A stretch of 64,000 nucleotides of DNA from the NCBI RefSeq assembly GCF_900142755.1, contig NZ_FRCA01000012.1:49361-113360 (forward strand). The letters run 5' to 3'. Positions 8,167 through 17,552 of the stretch are shown piece by piece. The stretch comes from Halomonas cupida (lineage in GTDB: Bacteria > Pseudomonadota > Gammaproteobacteria > Pseudomonadales > Halomonadaceae). The translations under genes were made by a program, and so were the position numbers. A model generated the notes under the pieces. It was given only the letters and a program-made list of their open reading frames with translations, ran no database searches and was not told the origin of the DNA. Position 1 is the first letter of the stretch. Each line of letters starts with the position of its first letter.

Positions 8167-8931
8167 CTATACCACCGTGCGAAAACGCATGATCCGACTA
8201 CCATCGAGGGGGTCATCGACAAGGTCGGCATGCACCCCGAAGGTGTGGTGGAGCCGCTCAGCGGTCAGCACCTGGCCTGGCGGCCCCATATCGATCAGCC
8301 GCCCTGCCTCCATGACACCGACCCGATCACAGTCCATGGCCTGATTGAGGTCGTGGAGAGCAATGACCACGGTGATCGGCAACTGTCTGACGAGCCGAAG
8401 AATCGATAATTGATGGCGAATATCGAGGTGATTGGTGGGCTCATCGAGCAGCAGCACCTGAGGCTGCTGGGCCAGGGCACGGGCAATATGAACCCGCTGG
8501 CGTTCACCTCCCGACAAGGTGTGCCACAGACGGTCGGCCATATGTCGCATATCGACATCATCCAACGCTCGGGATACTACCGCTTCGTCCTGACTGGACC
8601 AGGGGCGCAGCGGCGAGAGGAACGGAGTGCGCCCCAGTGCCACGACCTGGCGCGCAGTGACACGATCCGTGGTATCGGCGTGCTGTTCGACCAGTGCAAT
8701 GCATCTGGCAATATCGCGTTGGCGCATTGCGGACATCGCCCGACCATCGACCAGCACAGCGCCGCTGTGCGGCCTTCGCAGGCCGGCCAGCATACGCAGC
8801 AACGTCGTCTTGCCCGAGCCATTCGGACCGACCAGCCCAAAGGTCTCGCCGGGCTCCACATCAAGGCTGACATTGTCCAGCAGTCGGCGCCCCTGAGCTG
8901 TCCAGCCCAGTTGTTCAGCACTCAGCCTCAT
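8167..8931 (-). CDS. btuD: ABC importer ATPase, BtuD/FecE type (cobalamin)
   Basis: 254 residues. Walker A GPNGSGKT at residues 35-42, signature LSGGERQRVHIARAL, Walker B LLLDEPTNHLDI and the switch histidine in VIALHDLNQAMD. Energises uptake through the BtuC-like permease encoded just upstream (ATGA overlap at 8928-8931). Sequence alone fits any iron-siderophore/B12 family ATPase. The assignment to cobalamin comes from its place between btuFC and the cob operon. Confidence 0.85.
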   Translation of the reverse strand: MRLSAEQLGWTAQGRRLLDNVSLDVEPGETFGLVGPNGSGKTTLLRMLAGLRRPHSGAVLVDGRAMSAMRQRDIARCIALVEQHADTTDRVTARQVVALGRTPFLSPLRPWSSQDEAVVSRALDDVDMRHMADRLWHTLSGGERQRVHIARALAQQPQVLLLDEPTNHLDIRHQLSILRLVRQLPITVVIALHDLNQAMDCDRVGVMEAGRLIDMGPPGQVLTAERLHHTFGVHADLVDDPLDGSRIMRFRTVV

Positions 8932-9998
8932 CGTGCCCTCATTCCTCGAATCATGATCAATGCAAAGGTCGGCGCGCCGATCAGCGAGGTGATCACGCCG
9001 ATCGGCAGCACCTGCCCAGGCACCAGGATACGCGAGAGGATATCCGAGCCGATCAGGAACACCGCCCCGGCCAGCGCCGAGGCCGGGACCAGGCGCGTAT
9101 GGCGACTACCGACGATAAACCGCATGGCGTGCGGAATCACCAATCCGACAAAGCCGATGGCGCCGACCATGGAAACCATGACCGCCGTCACCAGCGCCAC
9201 GCAGGCAATCAGAATGCCGCGAACCGGACGCACCGCTATGCCCATGGAAGCAGCGCTGTCGGCACCAAAGGTAAAGACATCCAGCGCACGTCTGTGCCAC
9301 AGGCAGACCAGCAGGCCAGCCAATGATACGGGTACCGCCAGCACCACATCGTCCCAGCGTACACCGGAGAGATTGCCCAGCAGCCAGAACATGATACTGC
9401 GGGCCTGCTCGGCACTGGCCGACCTGGCGATGATGAAGGCCGTCAGGGCATTGAACAATTGTGAGCCAGCGATGCCGGCCAGGATGATGGCCCCGCTCGC
9501 CTGGGCACTACGCCCGTTGCAGGAACCGCCACCCGCCGCTTGAGCCAGCAGTACTACCAGCCCAAAGGCCAGCCCGGCTCCGGCAAAGGCCCCCGCCGAC
9601 AGGCTGAAGGCACCAGCACCGATTCCCGCCACGGTAACTCCCACCGCCCCGGTCGAAGCCCCGGCAGAAATCCCCATCAGATAAGGGTCTGCCAGCGGAT
9701 TGCGCAACAATGCCTGGAGTACGACACCAGCCAACGCCAGCCCGGCACCGCAGCTGGCAGCAACAATGGCGCGGCTCAGTCGGTAGTTCCAGATGATGCC
9801 GGCATCGATTCGATCAACCGCATAGTCGGCCCCCAGCAGCTGGTTCGCCAGCACCTTGAGCACCGTATCCATCGATATCGATGTTTCACCGATTGCGGTG
9901 CCGGCAATCAGCGCCGCAAACAGAACCGGTGGCGTCAGCCATAGCCAACGCCATCGCAGCGACCTTGTCCGTTGTAGAGTAAGAGCCGTCTCCATCAT
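8928..9998 (-). CDS. btuC: ABC importer permease, BtuC/FecCD family
   Basis: 356 residues, about ten predicted membrane segments. Typical FecCD/BtuC stretches are YRLSRAIVAASCGAGLALAG, LLRNPLADPYLMGISAGAS, and VGAIGFVGLVIPHAMRFIVG (the coupling-helix region contacting the ATPase). Start ATG ATG at 9998 overlaps the btuF stop. A Gly/Ala/Ser-rich insertion (AAGGGSCNGRSAQASG) lies in a loop near residue 155. Substrate inferred from neighbours. Confidence 0.87.
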   Translation of the reverse strand: MMETALTLQRTRSLRWRWLWLTPPVLFAALIAGTAIGETSISMDTVLKVLANQLLGADYAVDRIDAGIIWNYRLSRAIVAASCGAGLALAGVVLQALLRNPLADPYLMGISAGASTGAVGVTVAGIGAGAFSLSAGAFAGAGLAFGLVVLLAQAAGGGSCNGRSAQASGAIILAGIAGSQLFNALTAFIIARSASAEQARSIMFWLLGNLSGVRWDDVVLAVPVSLAGLLVCLWHRRALDVFTFGADSAASMGIAVRPVRGILIACVALVTAVMVSMVGAIGFVGLVIPHAMRFIVGSRHTRLVPASALAGAVFLIGSDILSRILVPGQVLPIGVITSLIGAPTFALIMIRGMRAR

Positions 9999-11011
9999 GG
10001 CTCGAAGGACATGGTGGACAAGGCATCGGCCAGCGTCTCGAGGCCGAAGATCGTGCGCATGGTGGCACTCATGGCGTGGGCATCCATTTCCACGATACGT
10101 CCATGCTTCACCGCTGACATCTCGCGGGCGACAGGATCGTTGTGCAGAAACTCCAGCTTGCCTGCGACATCATCGGCCGGGTAACGGCGACGCTCCATCC
10201 GCGCGATCACGATCACGTCCGGATCGGCCCGGGCGATGGTCTCCCATCCAACGGTCGGCCACTCCTCGTCGGACTCGATCACATTACGGATACCCAGCTT
10301 GTCCATCATGTAGCCGGGAGCACCGAGACGCCCGGCGACATAGGGGGCGGTTGTCGCATCCGGCGAGGAAAACCAGAACACCGCCGACAGATCCTCCGGG
10401 AGATCAAGGCTCGCAGCCCTGGCAATGGCATGGCTCTCACGTGCCTCGAGATCCGAGATCAGCGCCTCTCCCGCGTCCTGTGCATCCATGATGGTCGCCA
10501 GCTCGGAGATCCCCTTGTAGATCGACTGCGTGGTGAAGGCGGCCGTGCGAGTCCCATCACCGCCGGTGGCGTTGTCCTTGGTGTCGCAGTCCGCAGGCAT
10601 GATATAGGTGGCAATCCCCAGATCATGGAACTGATCCCGGGAGGCAACACTGCCCGTGGGACCGACGTGCCATTCATACTGCACCGCGACGAGGTCAGGC
10701 TTGCGATTCACCACCGCTTCGAAGCTGGGATCATTGTCGGCAATACGCTCGATGCCGGCATTGACCTCGCGGTATCGGGGCAACACTGGATTGAACCAGA
10801 CCGAGGTACCCACCACCTTATCGGCCTGCCCCAGTGCATAGAGGATCTCGGTGGCGGACTGGCCGACCGTCACCACACGCTCGGGCGGTGATTGAAGGCG
10901 GACCTCTTCCCCGCAGTTACCCAGCGTCAGCGGGTAATCGGTATCGGCTGCCATGACACAGGTCGAGGATAGAAACGATAGCAACATCAGGGCGTGAGGA
11001 ACTGATTTCAT
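9995..11011 (-). CDS. btuF: Periplasmic cobalamin-type substrate-binding protein
   Basis: 338 residues with a signal peptide (MKSVPHALMLLSFLSSTCVMA). Class III (BtuF/FhuD) binding protein with PERVVTVGQSATEILYALGQADKVVGTS in lobe 1 and a DPDVIVIA motif in lobe 2. It is longer than E. coli BtuF (about 245 mature residues), owing to extra sequence between the lobes. Together with btuCD it forms the inner-membrane B12 importer. An iron-complex specificity cannot be excluded from sequence alone. Confidence 0.78.
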   Translation of the reverse strand: MKSVPHALMLLSFLSSTCVMAADTDYPLTLGNCGEEVRLQSPPERVVTVGQSATEILYALGQADKVVGTSVWFNPVLPRYREVNAGIERIADNDPSFEAVVNRKPDLVAVQYEWHVGPTGSVASRDQFHDLGIATYIMPADCDTKDNATGGDGTRTAAFTTQSIYKGISELATIMDAQDAGEALISDLEARESHAIARAASLDLPEDLSAVFWFSSPDATTAPYVAGRLGAPGYMMDKLGIRNVIESDEEWPTVGWETIARADPDVIVIARMERRRYPADDVAGKLEFLHNDPVAREMSAVKHGRIVEMDAHAMSATMRTIFGLETLADALSTMSFEP

Positions 11012-11030
11012 TCATCTTATTCCAGGTGGC

Positions 11031-11114
11031 GAACTCTGAGTGGGTGACTCTGAGTGGATGACTCTGGGTGGCCGATTCAGAGTGGCCGATTCAAAGTGGC
11101 CGATTCAAAGTGAC
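11031..11114. repeat. Six 14-bp tandem units upstream of btuF
   Basis: Six consecutive 14-bp units, from gaactctgagtggg at 11031 to cgattcaaagtgac ending at 11114, with consensus roughly yGAyTCwrAGTGGc. The array starts 20 bp upstream of the btuF ATG, in its leader. The rest of 11012-11379 holds no gene. Towards 11245-11350 it becomes AT-rich and probably contains the promoter of the divergent radical SAM gene. Confidence 0.85.
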
Positions 11115-11379
11115 TGGGGAAAGCGCTGCATGCATATCGCGAACGCAGCAGCCCATTCAGTGTTTCCTGAGTAGGCCTCGCTTGACGACCAGGGCGCGAC
11201 GGCCGGAGGGCGATTTTCTTCATACCCGGAGCATCAATTCAAGGAAACGTTAATATAAACCCCGAATAGTTATAATATAACATAACAATAATTGCACAAG
11301 ATTGGCAACGAGCGATTGTTGCAGTGATACACAATTACTGTATATTTATACATAACACTCGGTACTGGAGAGCACACCC

Positions 11380-12462
11380 ATGGGCTCAGACTTCTCCCCC
11401 GGGGCACGCAAGGGACGAGGTGCCACCCTGACACCCGCCAATCGCTACGCACCAACCCACAGCGAGGCGGTGGATGATGGTTGGTGGCAGGAAATCGATG
11501 AGACGCGGATCGCTACCGTCGTCGCTGAAGAAAAGGCGCGCAGCGCGCTATCCTGGAACCACTCCCCGGATCTCCCCTTCGACCGCTCCCTCAACCCCTA
11601 TCGAGGCTGTGAGCACGGCTGCATCTATTGCTACGCCCGACCCAGCCACGCTTACTGGGACATGTCTCCAGGACTGGATTTCGAAACTCGGCTGATCGCC
11701 CGTACCGGCCTGACGGAGCGGCTGCGTGATGAACTCTGCAAACCAGGCTATGAGTGCCGCCCGATCAACCTATCCGGCAATACCGATTGTTATCAGCCCA
11801 TCGAGGCCGAACTGGGTACGACACGTGAGCTGTTGGAACTGTTGCTTGAGTGCCGCCACCCGGTGATGATCGTCACCAAGGGCAGTCTGATACTGCGCGA
11901 CCTGGACCTGCTCAGCGAGCTGGCCAGGTATCGTCTGGTCAAGGTATTCATCAGCCTGACCAGCCTGGATCGTCAATTGAAGCGCCACCTCGAGCCCCGA
12001 GCGGCCAGCCCCGAGGCGCGCCTCAGGGTGATCTCTACCCTACACGAAGCTGGCATACCTGTAGGCACTCTGATCTCGCCGGTGATTCCCGGACTGACCG
12101 ATCATGAGCTGGAACGATTGCTGGCTGCGGCCCATGACTCAGGGGCTCAAGGTGCCAATTGGATGCTACTGCGCCTGCCGCTGGAAGTCGCACCACTGTT
12201 CGAAGACTGGCTGGCCACTCACTACCCGGAACGTGCCTCACGGGTAATGAGCCTGATCCGCCAATGCCGTGGTGGAGCCGACTACGACAGTCGTTTCGGC
12301 CACCGCATGCGCGGTCAGGGAGTGTTTGCCGACCTCCTCGCCCAGCGCTTCAACAAGGCCTGCCGTCGACTCGGTCTGGCTGGCCGTACACCACGCACCT
12401 TCAACGCCAGCCTCGATACCACCGCCTTTCGCCCTCCGCATGTGCAGGGCAGCCTGTTCTGA
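11380..12462 (+). CDS. PA0069-family radical SAM protein (spore photoproduct lyase-like)
   Basis: 360 residues. The radical SAM cluster motif is C77-EHG-C81-IY-C84-YAR within SLNPYRGCEHGCIYCYAR. The NLSGNTDCYQPIE and VFISLTSLDRQLKRHLEPR blocks are characteristic of the Rv2578c/PA0069 family. Binds a [4Fe-4S] cluster and SAM; the substrate of this family is unknown to me. A strongly AT-rich leader (11245-11350) precedes the ATG, probably carrying its promoter. Stands alone between divergent btuF and the sulfite dehydrogenase pair. Confidence 0.88.
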   Translation: MGSDFSPGARKGRGATLTPANRYAPTHSEAVDDGWWQEIDETRIATVVAEEKARSALSWNHSPDLPFDRSLNPYRGCEHGCIYCYARPSHAYWDMSPGLDFETRLIARTGLTERLRDELCKPGYECRPINLSGNTDCYQPIEAELGTTRELLELLLECRHPVMIVTKGSLILRDLDLLSELARYRLVKVFISLTSLDRQLKRHLEPRAASPEARLRVISTLHEAGIPVGTLISPVIPGLTDHELERLLAAAHDSGAQGANWMLLRLPLEVAPLFEDWLATHYPERASRVMSLIRQCRGGADYDSRFGHRMRGQGVFADLLAQRFNKACRRLGLAGRTPRTFNASLDTTAFRPPHVQGSLF

Positions 12463-12626
12463 CACTTGCCGACCAACGAGCCGGATAGACCTTCGGCCAG
12501 GAGCCCCCGATTCAGACAGTTATTTTCCCGTCGTCCGTCTAGACTGATGCTCATCGGTGGCAAAAATGAGCATAAGGTTATAACCATAACAACCTTACAA
12601 CAGACCAGATGGAGGTGGAGTGGTAT

Positions 12627-13946
12627 ATGAAAAAGCGACAGCAACAGGGCATTCATGCGCTTTACAACAAGGACCCTATCGCTGCAGACCGCCTGCTGTG
12701 GGGGCGTGAGGCCGACCCACTGACACGCCGCGGGTTTCTCAAACGTTCCAGCCTGATGACCATGGCCGCGGTGCTGGGCTCGGGCATCCCCTTTGCTCAT
12801 TTCATGCCACAGGGCTTGATTCCTGCGGCTCTAGCACAGAGTGACGAGCCATTCAGCATCGAGGGCAAGGAGGGTCTGGTGGTACTCAATGACCGTCCGC
12901 TCAATGCCGAGACACCAGCACATCTACTGGATGACGACATCACACCGGCACGCCACATGTTCATACGCAACAACGGCGTCCCCCCGGAGCAGGAGTCCAT
13001 CGACCCGGAGACGTGGACACTGGAGATATCCGGCGAGGCCTGCCTGACACCGACTACCTTCACCATCGCCGAACTCAAGGAACGCTTCGAGACACACAGC
13101 TACCAGTTGATGATCGAGTGCGGCGGTAACGGCCGTAGCGAGTTTGCGCCCGGCGCCAGCGGAAACCAATGGACGACAGGAGCCGTTGCCTGTCCACGCT
13201 TTACCGGAGTTCGACTGCGCGACGTACTCGAAGCCTGTGGCGTTGCCGAGGACGCTGTCTATATTGGCTATTACGGTGCCGATACCAATATCAGCGTCGG
13301 CTCGGACAAGCCCCCTATCTCCCGTGGCGTGCCGATGAGCAAGGCATTGGAGGATGAATCACTGATTGCCTGGGCGATGAACGATGAGGACATTCCCTGG
13401 TACAACGGCTATCCGCTGCGCCTGGCCATTGGTGGCTGGCCAGCATCAGTCGCCGGCAAATGGCTGAACCGGATCGTGATACGCAATCAGAAACACGATG
13501 GCCCCAAGATGGCACCACCGTCCTACAGCGTGCCAAAGCATTCGGTAGCGCCTGGCACGGAAGTCGCGGAGGAGGATTTCGAGACCATTGAGTCAATGCC
13601 GATCAAGTCGCTGATCACCTTTCCGCGCTCAGGGGTCCAACATCCCCTGGATCAGCCCCTGGAAGTACGCGGCCACGCCTGGGCCGGCGACCTTGCCGTC
13701 AACGATGTGCAGGTGTCCATCGACTTCGGAGCCACCTGGCAATCCGCTTCACTGAGCGATGCCCCCAATCGACTGGCCTGGCAACGCTTCATATCGGAAG
13801 TCACCTTCCCCGAGCCTGGCTACTACGAGGTCTGGGCACGCGCCGTCGACAGCGACGGTCGCTCCCAGCCCATGGTCGTCCCGGGCTGGAACCCCAAGGG
13901 TTATCTCAACAATGCCTGCCATCGCATTGCGGTTCAGGTCGCCTGA
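12627..13946 (+). CDS. Tat-exported molybdopterin sulfite dehydrogenase (SorA/SoxC-like)
   Basis: 439 residues. A twin-arginine signal TRRGFLKRSS (RR at 34-35) precedes a hydrophobic stretch. The oxidoreductase molybdopterin domain has the Mo-ligating cysteine at C165 in LMIECGGNGR, and the WTTGAVACPRFTGVRLRDVL block. A C-terminal Mo-co dimerisation domain includes VRGHAWAGD and PGWNPKGYLNNACHRI. The ATG at 12627 follows GGAGGTGGAG and was preferred over an upstream in-frame ATG. The next gene encodes a cytochrome c, so electrons from sulfite (or a related S compound) probably pass to it. Confidence 0.88.
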   Translation: MKKRQQQGIHALYNKDPIAADRLLWGREADPLTRRGFLKRSSLMTMAAVLGSGIPFAHFMPQGLIPAALAQSDEPFSIEGKEGLVVLNDRPLNAETPAHLLDDDITPARHMFIRNNGVPPEQESIDPETWTLEISGEACLTPTTFTIAELKERFETHSYQLMIECGGNGRSEFAPGASGNQWTTGAVACPRFTGVRLRDVLEACGVAEDAVYIGYYGADTNISVGSDKPPISRGVPMSKALEDESLIAWAMNDEDIPWYNGYPLRLAIGGWPASVAGKWLNRIVIRNQKHDGPKMAPPSYSVPKHSVAPGTEVAEEDFETIESMPIKSLITFPRSGVQHPLDQPLEVRGHAWAGDLAVNDVQVSIDFGATWQSASLSDAPNRLAWQRFISEVTFPEPGYYEVWARAVDSDGRSQPMVVPGWNPKGYLNNACHRIAVQVA

Positions 13947-13957
13947 GGAGGTGAGTC

Positions 13958-14344
13958 ATGGCGACATTTCGCTACGCAATCGCCCTGCTGAGTCTGACAG
14001 TCAGTCTCTCCGCTGCGGCGCAGGCAGACAGTGACCAGCAACTGGACGTTGATCCGGACAGTGGTCTGGTGATGGCCGAAGGATGGGAGACGGTAAAGGC
14101 CAACTGCTCGGTATGTCACTCCATCAGTCTCGCCACTCAGAACCGTGGCAATCGCAAGTACTGGGCCGATACCATCCAGTGGATGCAGGAAACACAGGGG
14201 CTCTGGCCGTTCGCCCCTGAGATGGAAGCCACTATTCTCGACTACCTGGCAGAGCATTACGGTCCCAGAGAGAACACCCGGCGCAGTAACCTGCCTCCTC
14301 ACCTGATGCCGCAGGCACCATCCACCGAGAGCGATGCTGGATAA
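13958..14344 (+). CDS. Monohaem cytochrome c subunit of sulfite dehydrogenase
   Basis: 128 residues with a signal peptide ending near AQA. A single CxxCH haem site (C50-SV-C53-H54) is followed by KYWADTIQWMQ, and the candidate distal methionine lies in LPPHLMPQ near the C-terminus. Starts 11 bp after the dehydrogenase with GGAGGTGAG before ATG. Periplasmic electron acceptor of the preceding enzyme, by context (SorB-like). Confidence 0.87.
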   Translation: MATFRYAIALLSLTVSLSAAAQADSDQQLDVDPDSGLVMAEGWETVKANCSVCHSISLATQNRGNRKYWADTIQWMQETQGLWPFAPEMEATILDYLAEHYGPRENTRRSNLPPHLMPQAPSTESDAG

Positions 14345-14353
14345 TCCCCTGAG

Positions 14354-14383
14354 CTGCCCCGCCCCTCCCTGAATGCGGGGCAG
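14354..14383 (+). terminator. Terminator-like hairpin after the sulfite dehydrogenase pair
   Basis: A 9-bp GC-rich stem, CTGCCCCGC/GCGGGGCAG, 10 bp after the cytochrome stop. Only a short T stretch follows. It may serve both this operon and the convergent GST gene. Confidence 0.6.
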
Positions 14384-14432
14384 TTACCCGGATTCAACGC
14401 TCACCAGCCGGACCTGGCACGCGCTTCTGCAC

Positions 14433-15131
14433 TCAAGAGGCGCTGTTGTCCTCACGAGCATCCACCAGAATCTCGCAACGCTCCATGATGTCGGCCTCGA
14501 GCGCCGCTTCCCGCCATGGCTCGGCCATAGCCAGACGCTGCCATTGCTGGAGGGCGTCGTTCTGCAACAGATGGGCGACATAACGCTCAGCGGTGGCGCT
14601 CAAGGTGAGGCCATATGACTGCAGACGCAGCACCAAAGGAGCGTAAAAGGCATCCGCGGCACAGGGAGAGCTGCCGCACAGAAAGGGGCCACCGAATTGC
14701 TGCAGGCCTTGCGCAAATATCTCGTCGATACGCGCCAGGTTGCGATCCAGGTCCGCAGATGGCTGCTTCAAGCGCAGCCGCAATGCGCAATGCATGGGGC
14801 AGAGCTGACGCAGCGCCTGGAACCCAGCATGCATTTCGGCACTGACGCAGCGAGCCCAGGCACGGGCAACGGCATCCGTTGGCCAGACCCCCGAATGTCG
14901 CTCGGCCAGATACTCGACAATGGCCAACGACTCCCAGACCGTCACTGCGCCATCTACCAGGCATGGCACCTTTCCGGTCGGTACGATCAGCAGAAAGTCG
15001 GGCCCGAGACTGCCATCATCGCAGAAAGGCGTCAGTGTCTCTTCGAAGGGGATGTCGAGCACCGTCATCAGCCACCATGCTCTCAATGACCAGGATGACG
15101 TCTGGCGGTTGGCGATATGCAACTGATACAT
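14433..15131 (-). CDS. Glutathione S-transferase family protein
   Basis: 232 residues. The N-terminal thioredoxin-like domain (YQLHIANRQTSSWSLRAWWLM; TGKVPCLVDG with the cis-Pro; VWESLAIVEYLAER with the ES motif contacting glutathione) is followed by an all-helical C-terminal domain. The ATG at 15131 was chosen over the upstream ATG at 15200 because it begins the conserved fold and has AGAGAGG before it. Substrate unknown. Transcribed in the same direction as DUF2797/YeaC upstream. Confidence 0.85.
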   Translation of the reverse strand: MYQLHIANRQTSSWSLRAWWLMTVLDIPFEETLTPFCDDGSLGPDFLLIVPTGKVPCLVDGAVTVWESLAIVEYLAERHSGVWPTDAVARAWARCVSAEMHAGFQALRQLCPMHCALRLRLKQPSADLDRNLARIDEIFAQGLQQFGGPFLCGSSPCAADAFYAPLVLRLQSYGLTLSATAERYVAHLLQNDALQQWQRLAMAEPWREAALEADIMERCEILVDAREDNSAS

Positions 15132-15199
15132 GGATGTTGCCTCTCTCGTGATCGAGACCGCGGAGACCACCAACATGCAGTCTCGATCACAGCGAGACA

Positions 15200-16111
15200 T
15201 CAGGCGGTGAGGCGAATCTCGTAGCCGGTGTACTTGCGCAGATTGATCACGCCGGTATCGAACATCAGATACTGGCCCTTGATTCCCATCAGCCTGCCAC
15301 CCACCAGGGGCGTCTTGTCGAGGTTATGCGAAGCCACCTTGCTGGGGTACTCCAGCACCGGGTAGTCGAACTGCCATGCTGGCTCATCCAGAGCGCGAAT
15401 GGCGTCATCACCGAAACGCTGGCGCAGTTGGCTCAGCCCGTCACTCACCTCGCCCAGCAAACGGTCACGCTCGGCAGCCAGATCCAGCTCGACGACCTCG
15501 CCCTTGAGCATGGCCCGCCAGTTGGTGCGGTCGGAGACCTGCTGCTTGAACAGTACCTCGACGAAGCCTGATTGCTGACGGGTGTCCACGGCAAGGATCG
15601 GCAAGGCCTGAATGGCACCCTGATCCAGCCAGCGAGTCGGCATCTGTGTGGCACGGGTAATTCCCACCTTGAGTCCGGAGGAATTGGCCAGATAAATGAT
15701 ATGCGGCTGGAAACAGAAGCGCTGGCCCCATTCCGGCTCACGACAGGTGCCCTCGTGGAAATGGCAGAGTTCCGGCTTCATGATGCAGGTATCACACTGC
15801 GCCAAGCTCTTGAAACAGGGGTAACAATACCCCTGGGCAAAGCTCTTGCGTGTCGCTCGCCCACAGTGGGTGCAGGCAATTGCACCAGTCCACTCGAGTT
15901 GCAACGACTCGCCCAGGTAATCATTCAAGGCAAGGCGCTGCTCTCCGGCCCGCAGGGTGTATTTGACTGCAGACCCGGCCGCGGCAGAGCCTGTCACAGC
16001 GGAACCGGGCTCGGCAGAGCCTGTCACAGCGGAACCGGGCTCGGCAGCCATCTTCTGCAGACATCCCGTGGCAAGGATCTCCTTCAGGGTCAGATCAGTC
16101 ACTACTGGCAT
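15200..16111 (-). CDS. DUF2797 family protein
   Basis: 303 residues. Contains two clustered Cys motifs (CTHCGRATRKSFAQGYCYPC and CDTC...CHFHEGTC) suggesting a zinc or metal site. A body with VYLAN-type strand IIYLANSSGLKVGITR and PTRWLDQGA follows; function unknown. Overlaps the yeaC stop; GTG at 16102 is an alternative start. Near its N-terminus a 30-bp unit is perfectly duplicated (15983-16042), giving the residues EPGSAVTGSA twice. Confidence 0.85.
   Translation of the reverse strand: MPVVTDLTLKEILATGCLQKMAAEPGSAVTGSAEPGSAVTGSAAAGSAVKYTLRAGEQRLALNDYLGESLQLEWTGAIACTHCGRATRKSFAQGYCYPCFKSLAQCDTCIMKPELCHFHEGTCREPEWGQRFCFQPHIIYLANSSGLKVGITRATQMPTRWLDQGAIQALPILAVDTRQQSGFVEVLFKQQVSDRTNWRAMLKGEVVELDLAAERDRLLGEVSDGLSQLRQRFGDDAIRALDEPAWQFDYPVLEYPSKVASHNLDKTPLVGGRLMGIKGQYLMFDTGVINLRKYTGYEIRLTA
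15983..16042 (-). repeat. Perfect 2 x 30-bp tandem duplication within the DUF2797 gene
   Basis: The 30-bp unit beginning gcagagcctgtcacagcgga occurs twice, back to back and without mismatch. It preserves the reading frame and lies in a low-complexity Ala/Gly/Ser linker. A recent slippage event, or a repeat that may vary among isolates. Confidence 0.9.
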
Positions 16112-16379
16112 CCCGTGCCAGACCGGCCAGGGCCGGGTCAACATCGGTACCGCTGGAGGCGCCACCACAGGTGCGCTGCTCCAGATATCCGACGCGCTGC
16201 TCTTCCGGTACCTGGTTATCGATTTCGTAACGGATGACGGCTTCCAGGCAGAGCTCGGTCTGCTCGGCGGTCAGCATGCGACCATCCGGCCACTTGCGCA
16301 GTGACACCGCCTGCTTGAGGCTGTCGTAGATAGCCGGGGTCATCTGGGAAATCATGCGCTCGAAGGTCATATCGCTCAT
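16095..16379 (-). CDS. yeaC: YeaC family protein (DUF1315)
   Basis: 94-residue protein: MSDMTFERMISQMTPAIYDSLKQAVSLRKWPDGRMLTAEQTELCLEAVIRYE is the conserved DUF1315 body, quoted here in short pieces: FERMISQMTP, LRKWPDGR, EAVIRYE. The ATG at 16379 follows AGGACG. Overlaps the DUF2797 gene, an arrangement seen in other gammaproteobacteria. Function unknown. Confidence 0.88.
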   Translation of the reverse strand: MSDMTFERMISQMTPAIYDSLKQAVSLRKWPDGRMLTAEQTELCLEAVIRYEIDNQVPEEQRVGYLEQRTCGGASSGTDVDPALAGLARDASSD

Positions 16380-16418
16380 GGGACGTCCTGTGGTTCTATG
16401 AATCCAGGGTTTACCTGA

Positions 16419-16454
16419 CACTCCAGTCGAAATGATTGACTATCGACTGGAGTG
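16419..16454. promoter_or_regulatory. Perfect 12-bp inverted repeat between glpG and yeaC
   Basis: CACTCCAGTCGA and its exact complement TCGACTGGAGTG are separated by 12 nt. No T-run follows, so it could be an operator for yeaC or a stem ending the glpG message. Confidence 0.6.
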
Positions 16455-16481
16455 CCACACCCGACACAGAAGATGGCCGGG

Positions 16482-17327
16482 TCAGTGCTGGACCGATTTC
16501 CGGGAATGATACCAGCCCAGCGCCAGGCCCACGAGTAGCCCGCCCAGATGCGCCTCGTTGGCAACATTGCCGAAACCCACCAGGCCGGCGAAGTCAGTCA
16601 TGGTGAAGATCATCCAGATCACCATGAACACGACCAGCATCTGCGGCACGAAGAAGCCACTCTGCGGAACCCGCCGCGACATCAGCCATACATAGCCCAG
16701 CAAGGCATAGACGACACCGGACATGCCGCCGAACAGCACCGTGCCGGCAAGATACTGGGCCAGGTTGGCACCGATACCCGCCACCAGCAGTATCAGCAGC
16801 ATGCGCATCGATCCGTGCAACAGCTCCACCTGACGACCGAAATACCAGGTCCACATCAGATTGAAGATCAGGTGCATCCAGCCGAAGTGCAGAAAGGCAG
16901 GGGACAGCAGCCGCCATACCTGCCCCGAGGCGAGGCTATCGACCAGACTCCCGGTCACCAGACTTCCGCCACTGACGCCGAGGGGCACAATGGCCAGCCA
17001 CACCAGTACCAGGTCTCCCCAGATGGCCATGGCCGCGAAGACCGCCAGACACAGGACGATGATCGCCACAGTAACCGGCACCCGACGAGCAACGCGCTGC
17101 CACTGGCTGAACTGACCGGCTGAGGCAGCGGGAATCGGTGTCAGCGCCTCCCCCTTCTGCCAGCGCGTGATCACGTCCATCATCGCCTGATGCTGTTCGG
17201 GATCCACCAGCCACAGGGCCTGCCCTTCATCCTCTTCCGTAAAGCGATGCCCGATTCGATGTGCCCATAACGCCTGACGTAGCTCGCGAATGTCGACTCC
17301 ATGGGGGACCATCAAGACCCGAAACAT
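16482..17327 (-). CDS. glpG: Rhomboid-family intramembrane serine protease
   Basis: 281 residues. The cytoplasmic N-domain (residues 1-80) is GlpG-like. Six or seven membrane segments follow. Catalytic serine S203 lies in LFGGMSGVVYALLGY and histidine H260 in VANEAHLGGLLVGLALG; the HLIFNLMW loop with the conserved Asn is at about 152-159. The ATG at 17327 follows AGGAG. Cleaves membrane proteins within the bilayer; targets unknown. Confidence 0.93.
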   Translation of the reverse strand: MFRVLMVPHGVDIRELRQALWAHRIGHRFTEEDEGQALWLVDPEQHQAMMDVITRWQKGEALTPIPAASAGQFSQWQRVARRVPVTVAIIVLCLAVFAAMAIWGDLVLVWLAIVPLGVSGGSLVTGSLVDSLASGQVWRLLSPAFLHFGWMHLIFNLMWTWYFGRQVELLHGSMRMLLILLVAGIGANLAQYLAGTVLFGGMSGVVYALLGYVWLMSRRVPQSGFFVPQMLVVFMVIWMIFTMTDFAGLVGFGNVANEAHLGGLLVGLALGWYHSRKSVQH

Positions 17328-17523
17328 AGTGACTCCTGCACTGGTAACGAACGGCGATGCCTCTATCCATCGGCATCCATCTTCTACAATACGACAGAAA
17401 TGCCCTGCTGATGGCGCTGCGGCAAGCCTGACCGGCAATATTGCGTAGTAAAACCTGACCGCTGACAACGATGCGCACCAAAGACATGCCAACCAAAGGC
17501 ACACATACAAAAAGCACGCACAG

Positions 17524-17552
17524 AAAAAGTCCGGCGGAGGGGACCGCCGGAC
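17524..17552 (-). terminator. Rho-independent terminator after the metallophosphoesterase
   Basis: On the minus strand the stem GTCCGGCGG/CCGCCGGAC (9 bp) is followed directly by TTTTT, about 95 bp after the stop of the gene at 17647-18648. Confidence 0.8.
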
